DNA of 50,542 nt from assembly GCA_945907245.1 (NCBI GenBank), contig CAMDTB010000018.1:1-50542 (forward strand), given 5' to 3'. The notes below the pieces were generated by a model. The model was not told where the DNA came from, did no database searches, and saw only the letters and a list, made by a program, of their open reading frames with translations. The DNA comes from Rhizobium sp. Q54 (GTDB lineage: Bacteria > Pseudomonadota > Alphaproteobacteria > SMXS01). A program made the position numbers and the translations under genes. Of this stretch, positions 17,032 to 25,072 are shown one piece after another; the first letter of the stretch is position 1, and every line of letters starts with the position of its first letter.

Positions 17032-17706
17032 ATGAGCGATACGCCCGAAGACGCCCTCGATCCGGTGCGCCGCGACCTGCTGGCCGCCGCGCTGACCCAC
17101 ATTCCGTTCGACGGCTGGAGCGATATCAGCCTGAACAAGGCGGCGAGGGACATCAAGGTCAATGCCGGCACCGCCGGCATGGCGTTTCCGGGCGGCGCGA
17201 CCGATCTGCTCGACTTCTTCGCCCGCGACGCGGATTTGCGCATGCTCGACCGAGTCGCCGAACTGGGCATCGGCGAGATGCGCATGCGCGACCGCATCCG
17301 CACCGTCGTCAGGACCCGCATCGACGTGATCGCCGAGCACAAGGAGGCGGAACGCCGGGCGCTGAGCTTCGTTTCGCTGCCGCAAAATGCGGCGCTGGGC
17401 CTGAAGGCGCTGTCGCGCACCGTCGACCTGATGTGGCGCGCGGCGGGCGACACCTCGACCGATTTCGCGTTCTACACCAAGCGCGCCACGCTGGCGGCGG
17501 TTTACTCCGCCACCGTCCTCCACTGGATCGCCGACACCTCCGAGGACGACGCCGACACATGGGCGTTCCTCGACCGCCGAATCGAGAACGTCATGGCGTT
17601 CGAAAAGGCCAAGCTGCGGGTGAAGGACAAGATCGGGAGCGCGCCGTCGCTGGCCAGCGTCCTGTCGCGCCTGCGCTATCCGGGCGAGACCCGGATGAAG
17701 CCCTGA
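17032..17706 (+). CDS. coq9: COQ9 family ubiquinone biosynthesis protein
   Basis: A 224-residue COQ9 protein. The TetR-like N-terminal helices ([19 protein letters not shown] and [15 protein letters not shown]) are followed by the COQ9 core with [16 protein letters not shown] and the lipid-binding region [20 protein letters not shown] and [15 protein letters not shown]9 binds polyisoprenoid quinone intermediates and presents them to the COQ7/UbiB-type machinery at the membrane. The ATG at 17032 is chosen; the frame is open far upstream through rpsU antisense, which is not credible. UbiX and a UbiH-type hydroxylase also lie in this window. Confidence 0.93.
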   Translation: MSDTPEDALDPVRRDLLAAALTHIPFDGWSDISLNKAARDIKVNAGTAGMAFPGGATDLLDFFARDADLRMLDRVAELGIGEMRMRDRIRTVVRTRIDVIAEHKEAERRALSFVSLPQNAALGLKALSRTVDLMWRAAGDTSTDFAFYTKRATLAAVYSATVLHWIADTSEDDADTWAFLDRRIENVMAFEKAKLRVKDKIGSAPSLASVLSRLRYPGETRMKP

Positions 17707-17717
17707 GGCGGAACGTG

Positions 17718-18956
17718 TTACGCCGGCACGCGGGTCGTCGCCGGGTCCCACACCAGCGGCAGCTCGCGAACGCACCCGACGATGCCGCCCATGCATTCGA
17801 TCACCGCGTCGGGCGCCACGCTGAATTCAGGGATGCGCGACAGCCACTCCTCGAGAGTGACGCGTATTTCGACCCGCGCCAGCGGCGCCCCCACGCAATG
17901 ATGCGGCCCTTTGCCAAAGCCTGAATGCTTGTAGGGCGGCCGGGCGAAATCGACCGTCATGGGGTCGGCGTTTTCCCGCTCGTCGAGACCGTGCAACTGG
18001 GTCGGCAGGACGATCATGTCGTCCTTCTTCAGGGCGGCGCCGTGAAAGTCGACGTCACGCGTGACCAGCCGGCCGATGGTGACCAGCCCATAGCGCCGCA
18101 CCAGTTCCTCGACGGCCGCGGGGATCAGGGAATGGTCCGCGGCGAGCCGCCGCCGGTCCTGCGGGTTGCGCGCCAGGTACAGGAACAGGTAGCCCATGAA
18201 ATTGACGACGGTGTCGAGGCCGGCGATCAGGATCTGGGTGATGAAATTGATGCATTCATCGAAGGTCAGCGCGCGGCCTCCGACCTTGGCATTGACGATT
18301 TCGCTGAAGAAGTCGTCGCCGGGGTTGGCCCGGCGCGCCTCGACATAGGGTCCGGCGTAGTCGCTGAACGCCTGCCGTATTTCCTCATAGGTCATCGACC
18401 CGTCCGGGCGCACGAGCTGGTCCGACAGGCGCTTCAGCTTTTTCGCATCGGTGAGGGGCAGGTCGACCATGGCGAGGAAAACGCGCACCGGGAACTGCTC
18501 GGCATAGGCGGTAATGAGATCGCATGAGCCGGACATGCGCACCGCCTCGATCAACTCGACCGAGATCGACCGTATCGTCGCTTCCAGGCTGCGCATCCGG
18601 CTTGGCACGAAGCCGGGGTTGATCACATTCCGGTAGGCACGGTGCTCGGGCGGATCGAGCGTGGTGGGCAGCATGTTGTGCAGCTCGCCGATCGAACGGG
18701 GCACCAGGATGATCCGGTTGGAAAATGTCTCGTAGTCGTTGAGCGCCGCGGTCAGGGAGTCGCCGCGCAGCGCGATCCAATGGCCGCCGTTGCGCAGGGT
18801 CCACATGACATTGTACCGGGCCTCGTCCTGGATGGTCTTCCACGCGACATGGAAGTCCGCCGAAACGTTCGCCGGGTTGTACATGTCGATGTCGACGACC
18901 CGGTCGTCGGGCACATAGGAGGGCTTGGGCGCGAGACCGTGATCTTGCAGGGCCAT
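17718..18956 (-). CDS. Cytochrome P450, CYP101-like
   Basis: A 412-residue soluble P450 monooxygenase. The heme-binding loop is FGKGPHHCVGAPLAR with Cys354 as axial ligand. The I-helix oxygen-activation motif is IAGLDTVVNFMGYL, and the K-helix Glu-x-x-Arg is EELVRR. The AGLDTVVNF and GKGPHHCVG motifs place it near the P450cam (CYP101/CYP111) group, whose members hydroxylate terpenoids, though the substrate is open. No ferredoxin or ferredoxin reductase gene is next to it. The gene is alone on the minus strand and its end converges with coq9, 11 bases apart. Confidence 0.93.
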   Translation of the reverse strand: MALQDHGLAPKPSYVPDDRVVDIDMYNPANVSADFHVAWKTIQDEARYNVMWTLRNGGHWIALRGDSLTAALNDYETFSNRIILVPRSIGELHNMLPTTLDPPEHRAYRNVINPGFVPSRMRSLEATIRSISVELIEAVRMSGSCDLITAYAEQFPVRVFLAMVDLPLTDAKKLKRLSDQLVRPDGSMTYEEIRQAFSDYAGPYVEARRANPGDDFFSEIVNAKVGGRALTFDECINFITQILIAGLDTVVNFMGYLFLYLARNPQDRRRLAADHSLIPAAVEELVRRYGLVTIGRLVTRDVDFHGAALKKDDMIVLPTQLHGLDERENADPMTVDFARPPYKHSGFGKGPHHCVGAPLARVEIRVTLEEWLSRIPEFSVAPDAVIECMGGIVGCVRELPLVWDPATTRVPA

Positions 18957-19105
18957 TCATCTCTCCACTCTGTCGGTAGGGTCCGTTGCCGGCGCCGATC
19001 CGACCCCAACGAGGCCGTTTGGTCGCATGTTAGAGCAAGGTGGATTTATGCGCCAACGGTCGAGCGTCCGGTGCCGTTGGCCTCGCGGCTCAGGAAACCT
19101 GGGCG

Positions 19106-20179
19106 TCAGTCGTCCAGCGGAAAGATCTGGGTGACGTGGCCCATCTTGCGCCCGGGGCGTGCTTCCGCCTTGCCGTAGAGGTGGACATGGGTGCTGGGCA
19201 TCGCCTGCCACTCGGCCACCTTGTCGACGTCGTCGCCGATCAGGTTGGTCATCACCGCGCGGTGGGTCTGGGTGGTGGGACCCAGCGGCAGGCCGCAGAT
19301 GGCGCGGATGTGGTTCTCGAACTGGGTGGTTTTCGCGCCTTCGATGGTCCAGTGGCCGGAATTGTGCACCCGCGGCGCCGTCTCGTTGACCAGCAGGCCG
19401 CCGTCGACGGTCTCGAACAGCTCCACGGTCAGCACGCCGATATAGTCCAGGCCCTCGGCGATCTTGGTGGCGATGGTCTGGGCGCGCTGCTCCAGCCGCT
19501 CGGAGATCAGCGCCGGCGCCGTGGTGCGATACAGGATGTGATTGCGGTGCTCGTTCTCGGCCACCGGGTAGAACTGGATGGCGCCGGACTGGCCGCGCAC
19601 GCAGACGATGGACAACTCGCGGGTGAACTCGACGAACGCCTCGATGATGCACGACTGCCCGAGCATCTGGGCGTAGGCCTTGCCCATGTCCCGCCGCTCG
19701 CGGATCAGCACCTGGCCCTTGCCGTCATAGCCGCCGCGCTGGGTTTTCAGCACGCAGGGAAAACCCAGCAGCGGCGCTTCGCCGACCAGGTCGTCGAGCA
19801 GCTGGACGGCGGCGAACGGCGTGGTCGGCACGCCGATGCGGTTCAGGTAGGTCTTCTCGTCGAGCCGGTTCTGCGACGTCTTCAGGGCCAGCAGCGACGG
19901 CTGCACCGGCTTGTCCTTGCTGGCGAACAGCACGGTCTGCTGCGGGATGTTCTCGAACTCGTAGGTCATCACATCGACCTTGTCGGCGAACGCCTTCAGC
20001 GCCTCCTCGCGCTTGTAGGGCGCGATGATGGTCTCGTCGGCGACCTGCGAGGCGGGGCTGTCCTCCTCGGGCGTGAAGATGACGGTCCGGTAGCCGAGCT
20101 TCTTCGCCGCCTGCGCCAGCATGCGGCCCAGCTGACCACCCCCAAGGATGCCGATCGTCCCGCCTGGTGCGATGCGCAT
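19106..20179 (-). CDS. purK: N5-carboxyaminoimidazole ribonucleotide synthase
   Basis: A 357-residue ATP-grasp enzyme that carboxylates AIR with bicarbonate and ATP, early in purine synthesis. The N-terminus GTIGILGGGQLGRMLAQAAK is diagnostic of PurK. The ATP-grasp core has FPCVLKTQRGGYDGKGQVLI, and the metal/phosphate part includes ELFETVDGGLLVNETAPRVH and HNSGHWTIEG. It follows purE by 8 bases on the same strand, forming a purEK operon. Confidence 0.97.
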   Translation of the reverse strand: MRIAPGGTIGILGGGQLGRMLAQAAKKLGYRTVIFTPEEDSPASQVADETIIAPYKREEALKAFADKVDVMTYEFENIPQQTVLFASKDKPVQPSLLALKTSQNRLDEKTYLNRIGVPTTPFAAVQLLDDLVGEAPLLGFPCVLKTQRGGYDGKGQVLIRERRDMGKAYAQMLGQSCIIEAFVEFTRELSIVCVRGQSGAIQFYPVAENEHRNHILYRTTAPALISERLEQRAQTIATKIAEGLDYIGVLTVELFETVDGGLLVNETAPRVHNSGHWTIEGAKTTQFENHIRAICGLPLGPTTQTHRAVMTNLIGDDVDKVAEWQAMPSTHVHLYGKAEARPGRKMGHVTQIFPLDD

Positions 20180-20187
20180 GGGGCTTG

Positions 20188-20682
20188 CTATGCCTCGTCG
20201 ACGGGTTCGGCGGCGACGGAGTCGGTCAGGGCGCGGTGCCAGGCCTCGAGCCGGGCGGCGACCTTCTCGTCCATCAGCGCGACGACGCGGGCCGCGAGCA
20301 ATCCGGCGTTCTTGGCGCCCGCTACGCCGATGGCGAGGGTGCCGACCGGTATGCCGCCGGGCATCTGGACGATCGACAGCAGGCTGTCCTGCCCCTTGAG
20401 CGCCTTCGATTCGACGGGCACGCCGAACACGGGAAGGATGGTCATCGACGCGGTCATGCCGGGAAGATGGGCGGCGCCGCCGGCGCCGGCAATGATCGCC
20501 TTCAGCCCGCGGACACGCGCCGTCTTGGCATATTCCATCATGCGGTCGGGCGTGCGGTGCGCCGAGACGATGCGGGCCTCGTAGGCGATGCCGAGTTCGT
20601 CCAGGATATCGGCGGCATGTTTCATGGTGGTCCAGTCGGACTGGCTCCCCATGATGATCCCGACCAGCGGCGTGTCCGCCAT
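20188..20682 (-). CDS. purE: N5-carboxyaminoimidazole ribonucleotide mutase
   Basis: A 164-residue class I PurE that moves the carboxylate of N5-CAIR to give CAIR. The signature [13 protein letters not shown] and the catalytic segment SAHRTPDRM are complete, as is [12 protein letters not shown]. The ATG at 20682 is preferred over the GTG at 20697 because GGAAGG is placed 6-7 bases before it. It is upstream of purK in the same operon. Confidence 0.96.
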   Translation of the reverse strand: MADTPLVGIIMGSQSDWTTMKHAADILDELGIAYEARIVSAHRTPDRMMEYAKTARVRGLKAIIAGAGGAAHLPGMTASMTILPVFGVPVESKALKGQDSLLSIVQMPGGIPVGTLAIGVAGAKNAGLLAARVVALMDEKVAARLEAWHRALTDSVAAEPVDEA

Positions 20683-20779
20683 TACGTTGCCTTCCACCGG
20701 AAAAGCGCCCGATTATAGGCGGGAATCCGCCGGGAGCAAGCGCAGGGTTGGGGCATTGCCTTGTGGTGGCGGCGCACCG

Positions 20780-20980
20780 TCAGGCGATGATGTCGGGAGT
20801 GAGCTGGCTGCGCACCTGCGCGATCTGGTCCTTCAGGGCCAGTTTGCGCTTCTTCAGCCGCTGGACGCGAATCTGATCCACATGCGCCTGCGTCTGCAGG
20901 GCCAAGATCGAAGCGTCCAGATCGCTGTGTTCAATCTCCAACTGGGCCAGTTTGGCTTCCAGCGCCGCTCGATCGATCAT
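20780..20980 (-). CDS. DUF465 (YdcH-like) small coiled-coil protein
   Basis: A 66-residue protein, highly charged and helical, matching the DUF465 family: heptad-like leucines through AALEAKLAQLEIEHSDLDAS, then QIRVQRLKKRKLALKDQI. Members are short two-helix coiled coils common in alphaproteobacteria with no settled function. It is upstream of purEK on the same strand, but 83 bases separate them. A second DUF465-type protein is found at 22350. Confidence 0.85.
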   Translation of the reverse strand: MIDRAALEAKLAQLEIEHSDLDASILALQTQAHVDQIRVQRLKKRKLALKDQIAQVRSQLTPDIIA

Positions 20981-21056
20981 CGTTCCGTGGAGTAAGAAAG
21001 GTTCCCGCGCGTATGATAACAGTGTACCGCGAAATCCGTGAGCCTTTCGGTCGCAT

Positions 21057-21545
21057 ATGTCCCCTGCCGGCGCATTCTGGAATTTTTCCCTGCGGATCTA
21101 CGGCGCGCCCGGCGTCGAGTCAGCGTGCCTGGATTTGCAGGATCGTTTCGGCGCCGACGTGAACCTGGTACTCTATTGCCTGTGGATCGGCCGGGCGCTG
21201 ACTCCGGAGGCGCTCGAGCAGGCGCTGGAGGCGGCCACGCCGGTCCAGTCCTATATCCGGCCGTTGCGCGAGATGCGCCGGACGCTGCCGAAAGACGCAG
21301 CGGTCCGCGACGCGGTCAAGAAAGCCGAACTGGCGGCGGAAAAGCTCGAGCAGGACACGCTCGAGGCACTGGGCAAGGCGGGGGCGGCCAACGCGTCTGC
21401 GGCCTTGGCCAATCTGGGGCTCTATGCGGCTTATCTTGATGCGGATGTTTCGGCGTTTCTGGAAGCGGCGATGCCGCTCGTCAATGCACTAAACCCCCAC
21501 CCAGGCCCGCCATCCCCGCGCACTGGGGGACCCAGCTCTTCGTAG
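21057..21545 (+). CDS. TIGR02444 family protein
   Basis: A 162-residue protein whose first 110 residues match the TIGR02444 family: FWNFSLRIYGAPGVESACL, then LQDRFGADVNLVLYCLW, the conserved signature. Function is not established; the fold is all-helical. The C-terminal 20 residues (PHPGPPSPRTGGPSSS) are low-complexity and read into an intergenic repeat-like sequence, so the original stop may have been lost or the tail is a recent addition. It is divergent from the DUF465 gene. Start: ATG 21057; GTG codons slightly upstream cannot be ruled out. Confidence 0.83.
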   Translation: MSPAGAFWNFSLRIYGAPGVESACLDLQDRFGADVNLVLYCLWIGRALTPEALEQALEAATPVQSYIRPLREMRRTLPKDAAVRDAVKKAELAAEKLEQDTLEALGKAGAANASAALANLGLYAAYLDADVSAFLEAAMPLVNALNPHPGPPSPRTGGPSSS

Positions 21546-21595
21546 GGCGCCGGCCCGGTCCCGAGGTTGAAGTTATGTCGTTATCGAGGCGCACA

Positions 21596-21650
21596 AAAAG
21601 CCTCGTTCCTTTCCCCATCTGGGTGCCTGCGCGCGGGAATGACGAGGTTA
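21596..21650. repeat. CGTCATTCCCGCGC-type intergenic element
   Basis: On the minus strand this reads AACCTCGTCATTCCCGCGCG and then GCAGGCACCCAG, the form of a dispersed GC-rich element commonly found between genes in this class. It lies between two convergent genes and includes AAAAGCCTCGTT, possibly a weak hairpin. Only one copy is visible here, so its repeat nature rests on general knowledge. Confidence 0.4.
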
Positions 21651-21659
21651 GTTAAGGGT

Positions 21660-22247
21660 TTAGCTTTCCCGCCAGCGAAAGGCCAGTTCGTTGTCGATGC
21701 CGAAAAGATCGAGCAGCCGGCCGACCGAATGATCGACGATCTGCTGCACGGTTTCCGGGCGCGGGTAGAAGGCGGGCAGCGGCGGCGCGATGATGGCGCC
21801 CATCTCGGTCAGCGCCGCCATGGTGCGGAGATGGCCCAGATGCAGCGGCGACTCGCGCAGCATCAGCACCAGCCGGCGGCGCTCCTTGAGGGTGACGTCG
21901 GCGGCGCGGGTGAGCAGCGTGGTGGTGACGCCGGTCGCGATCTCCGACATGGAGCGCACCGAGCAGGGCGCGATGGCCATGCCGAGGCCCCGGAACGAGC
22001 CGGATGCGATGGCCGCGCCAACGTCGGCGGCCGGATAATAATGGTCGGCCAGCGCCCTGACCTCGGCCGGCTTCATGTCGGTCTCGTAGCCCAGCGTCAA
22101 CTCGGCGGCCTTCGAAACCACCAGGTGACTTTCGATGCCGGACGCCTTCAGGGCCCGCAACAGGGTGACGCCATAGATCACGCCCGACGCGCCGGAGATG
22201 CCGACGATCAGCCTGTTTCGACTGGATTTTTCCGCAGGGATGGAGAT
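21660..22247 (-). CDS. ubiX: Flavin prenyltransferase UbiX, start codon unresolved (ATC proposed)
   Basis: UbiX makes the prenylated FMN cofactor used by UbiD decarboxylases in ubiquinone synthesis. The N-terminal FMN loop RLIVGISGASGVIYGV is complete, as are APCSVRSMSEIATG, LVLMLRESPLHLGHLRTM and the C-terminal PRPETVQQIVDHSVGRLLD. The first ATG/GTG/TTG-type codon in frame is the GTG at 22181, inside the FMN loop, which cannot be the true start. The frame is open without any ATG, GTG or TTG up to a stop near 22327. GGAGG (plus-strand 22253-22257) sits 5 bases before an in-frame ATC (22247), which would give (M)SIPAEKSSRNRLIVG, a natural-looking beginning. This is either ATC initiation, a start-codon mutation, or a base error; CTG at 22211 is a weaker choice. 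Confidence 0.8.
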   Translation of the reverse strand: MSIPAEKSSRNRLIVGISGASGVIYGVTLLRALKASGIESHLVVSKAAELTLGYETDMKPAEVRALADHYYPAADVGAAIASGSFRGLGMAIAPCSVRSMSEIATGVTTTLLTRAADVTLKERRRLVLMLRESPLHLGHLRTMAALTEMGAIIAPPLPAFYPRPETVQQIVDHSVGRLLDLFGIDNELAFRWRES

Positions 22248-22349
22248 ACCGGCCTCCGCTTTGCAACCTAGATTAGAGTCGTTCTTCCGTGACTCGGCCG
22301 CCGTAGCCGTGATGTAATATACGGGTTAAGTCTGAAGAAGGAGATATTG

Positions 22350-22514
22350 ATGACCAGTGAGGCGCATCTCTCGGCACTCGAAACCAAGCATCATCGTCTC
22401 GAAGACGAAATCAGCGGCGAAATGCATCGCCCCTCGCCGGATCAAGTCCGGCTCACCTCCCTCAAACGGGAAAAGCTCCGAATAAAGGAAGAGATCACGC
22501 GGCTGCAGGACTAG
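22350..22514 (+). CDS. Short DUF465-like protein
   Basis: A 54-residue protein, MTSEAHLSALETKHHRLEDE then a hinge HRPSPDQVRL and a basic helix TSLKREKLRIKEEITRL. This two-helix hairpin layout with the central Pro is that of YdcH/DUF465 proteins. An excellent Shine-Dalgarno (AAGGAGAT) lies 5 bases before the ATG, which together with the family pattern makes it a real gene despite its size. It is divergent from ubiX. Function unknown. Confidence 0.82.
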   Translation: MTSEAHLSALETKHHRLEDEISGEMHRPSPDQVRLTSLKREKLRIKEEITRLQD

Positions 22515-22594
22515 CGCCCGCGGCGCGCCCCGGCGGTCCGAGGGCCGCCGGGCGTCGCGCGTGGACGGTATAGGCCGCAGCCGCTCCCTTTCGC

Positions 22595-23218
22595 TCAGTC
22601 GAACGTGATATCGGGCTGGGGCATCTTGCCCAGGTCGATGTAGGGCTGCTCGCCCATATCGGCGGGGGCGTCGGTCTGGGGCGGCCGCAGCTTCTCCATC
22701 CGCGCGGTGGCGATGCGGAGCGCGTCGTCCAGTTCCACCTGGCTGCACAGGCCCAGGGTCACCGGGTCGGTGGGCTTCAGGTTGGTCATGTTCCAGTGGC
22801 TGCGGTTTCGGATCGAGGCGATCGTCGGCTTGGTGGTGCCGATCAGCTTGCCGACCTGCGCGTCGGTCAGTTCCGGATGATAGCGCACCAGCCAGGCGAT
22901 GGCGTCGGGCCGATCCTGCCGCTTCGACACGGGCGTGTAGCGCGGACCCTTGCGCTTCTTGGCTTCCGGAATCACCGGCTGGTTCAGCTTCAGGCGTTCG
23001 GCCGGATCGCCCTCGCAGCGGAGGATCTCCTCGCGGGTCAGCTGGCTGTTGCTGACGGGATCGAGGCCGACGATGTTCTGCGCCACCTCGCCATCGGCGA
23101 TCCCCTGCACTTCCAGTTCATGCAGACCGCAGAAATCGCCGATCTGACGGAAGGTCAGCTTGGTGTTGTCGACGAGCCAGACAGCGGTTGCCTTGGGCAT
23201 CAACGGTAGGTTCATCAA
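22595..23218 (-). CDS. trcR: TrcR (DUF1013) cell-cycle transcriptional regulator
   Basis: A 207-residue DUF1013 protein. The beginning MPKATAVWLVDNTKLTFRQI and the segment FCGLHELEVQGIADGEVAQ are typical, followed by GLDPVSNSQLTREEI and a helix-turn-helix-like region (ELTDAQVGKLIGTTKPTIAS). The family is annotated as TrcR, a DNA-associated regulator restricted to alphaproteobacteria and linked to the cell-cycle circuit. It is nearly universal in the class and single-copy. Its promoter region on the minus strand contains TATATAG (near 23276-23282). A CtrA-box promoter is found 1.5 kb away at 24.7 kb. Confidence 0.9.
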   Translation of the reverse strand: MMNLPLMPKATAVWLVDNTKLTFRQIGDFCGLHELEVQGIADGEVAQNIVGLDPVSNSQLTREEILRCEGDPAERLKLNQPVIPEAKKRKGPRYTPVSKRQDRPDAIAWLVRYHPELTDAQVGKLIGTTKPTIASIRNRSHWNMTNLKPTDPVTLGLCSQVELDDALRIATARMEKLRPPQTDAPADMGEQPYIDLGKMPQPDITFD

Positions 23219-23411
23219 TAGTCTCCTGTGCGCCGCATCGGCGCCGACGGGAAGTCAATGCTCGGATGTTCGCCCCTATATAGGCTGAGGCCCGAGCGAA
23301 AGAAAGATTTTGTCTGGATCATCCCGCATTCCGGCGCACTCGCCGGATAGTGGAAAGTCGATCGAGACCACACTGATGCAGCCTGTCCCATTGGAGAGAC
23401 CGCACGCTGCT

Positions 23412-24410
23412 CTAGTCGACCCTGAGGATGATCTTGCCGATGTGCACACTGGATTCGATCCGGCGCTGGGCATCCGCCGCCTGGGCCAGCGGCAGCACCG
23501 AATCGATCACGGGGGCGATCCGCCCGCTCTCGAACAGCGGCCAGACGGTCTGGTGGACGCCGCGGACCACGGCGCCCTTCTGCTCGGGCGTGCGGGCGCG
23601 AAGCGTCGAGCCGGTGATCGTCAGCCGCTTCAGCATCATGGTGAAGATCGGGATCTGGGCCGTGTTGCCGCCCAGGGTGGCGATGCTGACATGCCTGCCC
23701 TCGAGCCGCATGATAGACAGGTCGCGGGTCAGGTAGTCGCCGCCCACCATGTCCAGCACCACATCGACGCCGTCACCGGTCTCGGCCTTGATCACCTCGA
23801 CGTAGTCTTCGGTCTTGTAGTTGATGGCGCGTTTCGCGCCCAGGTCGACGCAGGCTTGGCACTTCTCGGGGGTGCCGGCGGTGGCGTAGACCTCGGCGCC
23901 CAGCGCCGCGGCCAACGCCACGGCGGCGGTGCCGATGCCCGACGAACCGCCATGCACCAGCAGGCGCTCGCCCTTCTGCAGGCGGCCGCGCTCGAACACG
24001 TTGGTCCAGACGGTGCAGAACGTCTCCATGATGGCCGCGCCCTGCTCGAAGCTGAAACCCTTCGGCAGCGGCAGCGCCTGGACGGCGGGCACCGCGCAAT
24101 AGGTGGCGTAGCCGCCGCCGGCCAGCAGCGCGCACACCCTGTCGCCGACCTTGAAGCCGGTGACGCCGTCACCCAGGGCCGCCACCTCGCCCGCGCATTC
24201 CAGGCCCATGATCTCGGACGAGCCCTTGGGCGGCGGATAGAGCCCTTCGCGCTGGGCGGCGTCGGCGCGGTTGATCCCGGCGGCGCGCACCCGGATGAGG
24301 ATCTCGCCCGGCTGGGGCGCGGGCACCGGCACATCCTGCAGCGCCATGTTCTCCGGGCCGCCGAACTTGGTGACGACGATGGCGGGCGCGATCGTGGGCA
24401 GGTCGGACAT
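23412..24410 (-). CDS. NAD(P)H-quinone oxidoreductase (zeta-crystallin/PIG3 type)
   Basis: A 332-residue zinc-free medium-chain dehydrogenase/reductase. It has an N-terminal GroES-like domain (GEILIRVRAAGINRADAAQREGLYP in the conserved quinone-reductase style). A Rossmann domain follows with LLVHGGSSGIGTAAVALAAALG and DVVLDMVGGDYL. The GINRAD and YPPPKG segments identify the PIG3/TIGR02824 group. It reduces quinones using NAD(P)H in the cytosol. The ATG at 24410 gives the family length; an extension to 24461 is unlikely. Divergent from the DUF1192 gene. Confidence 0.93.
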   Translation of the reverse strand: MSDLPTIAPAIVVTKFGGPENMALQDVPVPAPQPGEILIRVRAAGINRADAAQREGLYPPPKGSSEIMGLECAGEVAALGDGVTGFKVGDRVCALLAGGGYATYCAVPAVQALPLPKGFSFEQGAAIMETFCTVWTNVFERGRLQKGERLLVHGGSSGIGTAAVALAAALGAEVYATAGTPEKCQACVDLGAKRAINYKTEDYVEVIKAETGDGVDVVLDMVGGDYLTRDLSIMRLEGRHVSIATLGGNTAQIPIFTMMLKRLTITGSTLRARTPEQKGAVVRGVHQTVWPLFESGRIAPVIDSVLPLAQAADAQRRIESSVHIGKIILRVD

Positions 24411-24473
24411 TCTGGTAGTCCCCGTTTTCGAGTAAGCTTGCGGCACCTTACCAATGACCAACAGGAGGACAAG

Positions 24474-24665
24474 GTGGATTTGGATGACCTGCCCCGCCCG
24501 CGGCCGGCCGGCGCCGCCGATCTCGCCCGGGAAGTGCTCGACAATCTGTCGCTTTATGAACTGAAGGAGCGCGTCGCGCTGCTGGAGGCCGAGATCGTGC
24601 GCACCAGAAAACTGATGGATTCCAAGGAATCCAGCCAGTCCGCGGCGGCCAAGCTGTTCAAGTAG
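24474..24665 (+). CDS. DUF1192 family small protein
   Basis: A 63-residue protein beginning (M)DLDDLPRPRP, with the central helix LYELKERVALLEAEIVRTRK that defines DUF1192, and a Ser/Ala-rich tail ending in KLFK. The start is GTG 24474, with AGGAGG 5 bases before it. The family is confined to alphaproteobacteria and often lies beside quinone oxidoreductase genes, as here. Function unknown; the helix is likely a short coiled coil. Confidence 0.88.
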   Translation: MDLDDLPRPRPAGAADLAREVLDNLSLYELKERVALLEAEIVRTRKLMDSKESSQSAAAKLFK

Positions 24666-24686
24666 GAAACCGAAATCTGAACGCCG

Positions 24687-24719
24687 TTAATCCGAGGTTA
24701 AGATTCCCTGCGGTATAGT
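24687..24719 (+). promoter_or_regulatory. CtrA box and -10 element of a small-RNA promoter
   Basis: A perfect TTAA-N7-TTAA (24687-24701) matches the binding consensus of the cell-cycle regulator CtrA. TATAGT (24714-24719) follows 12 bases later, so the CtrA box occupies the -35 region, the layout of CtrA-activated promoters. No good sigma-70 -35 element replaces it. Transcription would begin near 24726. This is the only perfect site I found in the window. Confidence 0.65.
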
Positions 24720-24725
24720 CCGCAT

Positions 24726-24811
24726 TGTCAGACTGGCATTATCCCTCCCTTGGCCGGTCTGATGACTCCCCCAGACTTGGCCGCTCAGGCATTGCTGAGC
24801 GGCTTTTTTTT
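24726..24811 (+). ncRNA. Candidate small RNA with C-rich anti-Shine-Dalgarno loop
   Basis: An 86-nt non-coding transcript is inferred between the CtrA-type promoter and an intrinsic terminator. Hairpin 1: TCAGACTGGC (24728-24737) pairs with GCCGGTCTGA (24753-24762), one G-U wobble, exposing the 15-base loop ATTATCCCTCCCTTG. A single-stranded stretch with ACTCCCCCA follows. The terminator is GCCGCTCAG (24780-24788), a 6-base loop, CTGAGCGGC (24795-24803) and eight Ts. GTCTG (24757-24761) can instead pair with CAGAC (24772-24776), presenting the second C-rich segment. No open frame with a ribosome-binding site fits. C-rich loops of this sort are known from alphaproteobacterial trans-acting sRNAs that block ribosome-binding sites. 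A related loop occurs in the candidate at 35.7 kb. Confidence 0.68.
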
Positions 24812-24829
24812 AGAACGTCGTCCCGTGCT

Positions 24830-25042
24830 TCAGTCCGATCTCTGCACGGGCATGTCCAGCTTCACGGCATGGGTCTTGATCGGCACGCACAACAGACCCG
24901 CGAGACAGAGGGCGCCGAACGCCACCATAAAATAGCTCCGCCTGCGCCAGTCCCGGATGATCTGCCAGACGATGTAGATCGGCAGAGCCGCAAAGACGAT
25001 CGCCCAAGACAAAGCGATCACAATATCCCTCAACGCATTCAT
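24830..25042 (-). CDS. Small two-helix membrane protein
   Basis: A 70-residue hypothetical protein with two hydrophobic helices, about residues 8-28 (IALSWAIVFAALPIYIVWQI) and 38-57 (MVAFGALCLAGLLCVPI), separated by the basic loop RDWRRRSY. No known family. It lies between the sRNA terminator and the UbiH-type hydroxylase, 30 bases before the end of the latter, with convergent transcription relative to the sRNA. The hydrophobic pattern makes it more than a random frame, but expression is unsupported otherwise. Confidence 0.55.
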   Translation of the reverse strand: MNALRDIVIALSWAIVFAALPIYIVWQIIRDWRRRSYFMVAFGALCLAGLLCVPIKTHAVKLDMPVQRSD

Positions 25043-25072
25043 TCGCTTGCCACCCCCCGGTAGCGTCCCGGC

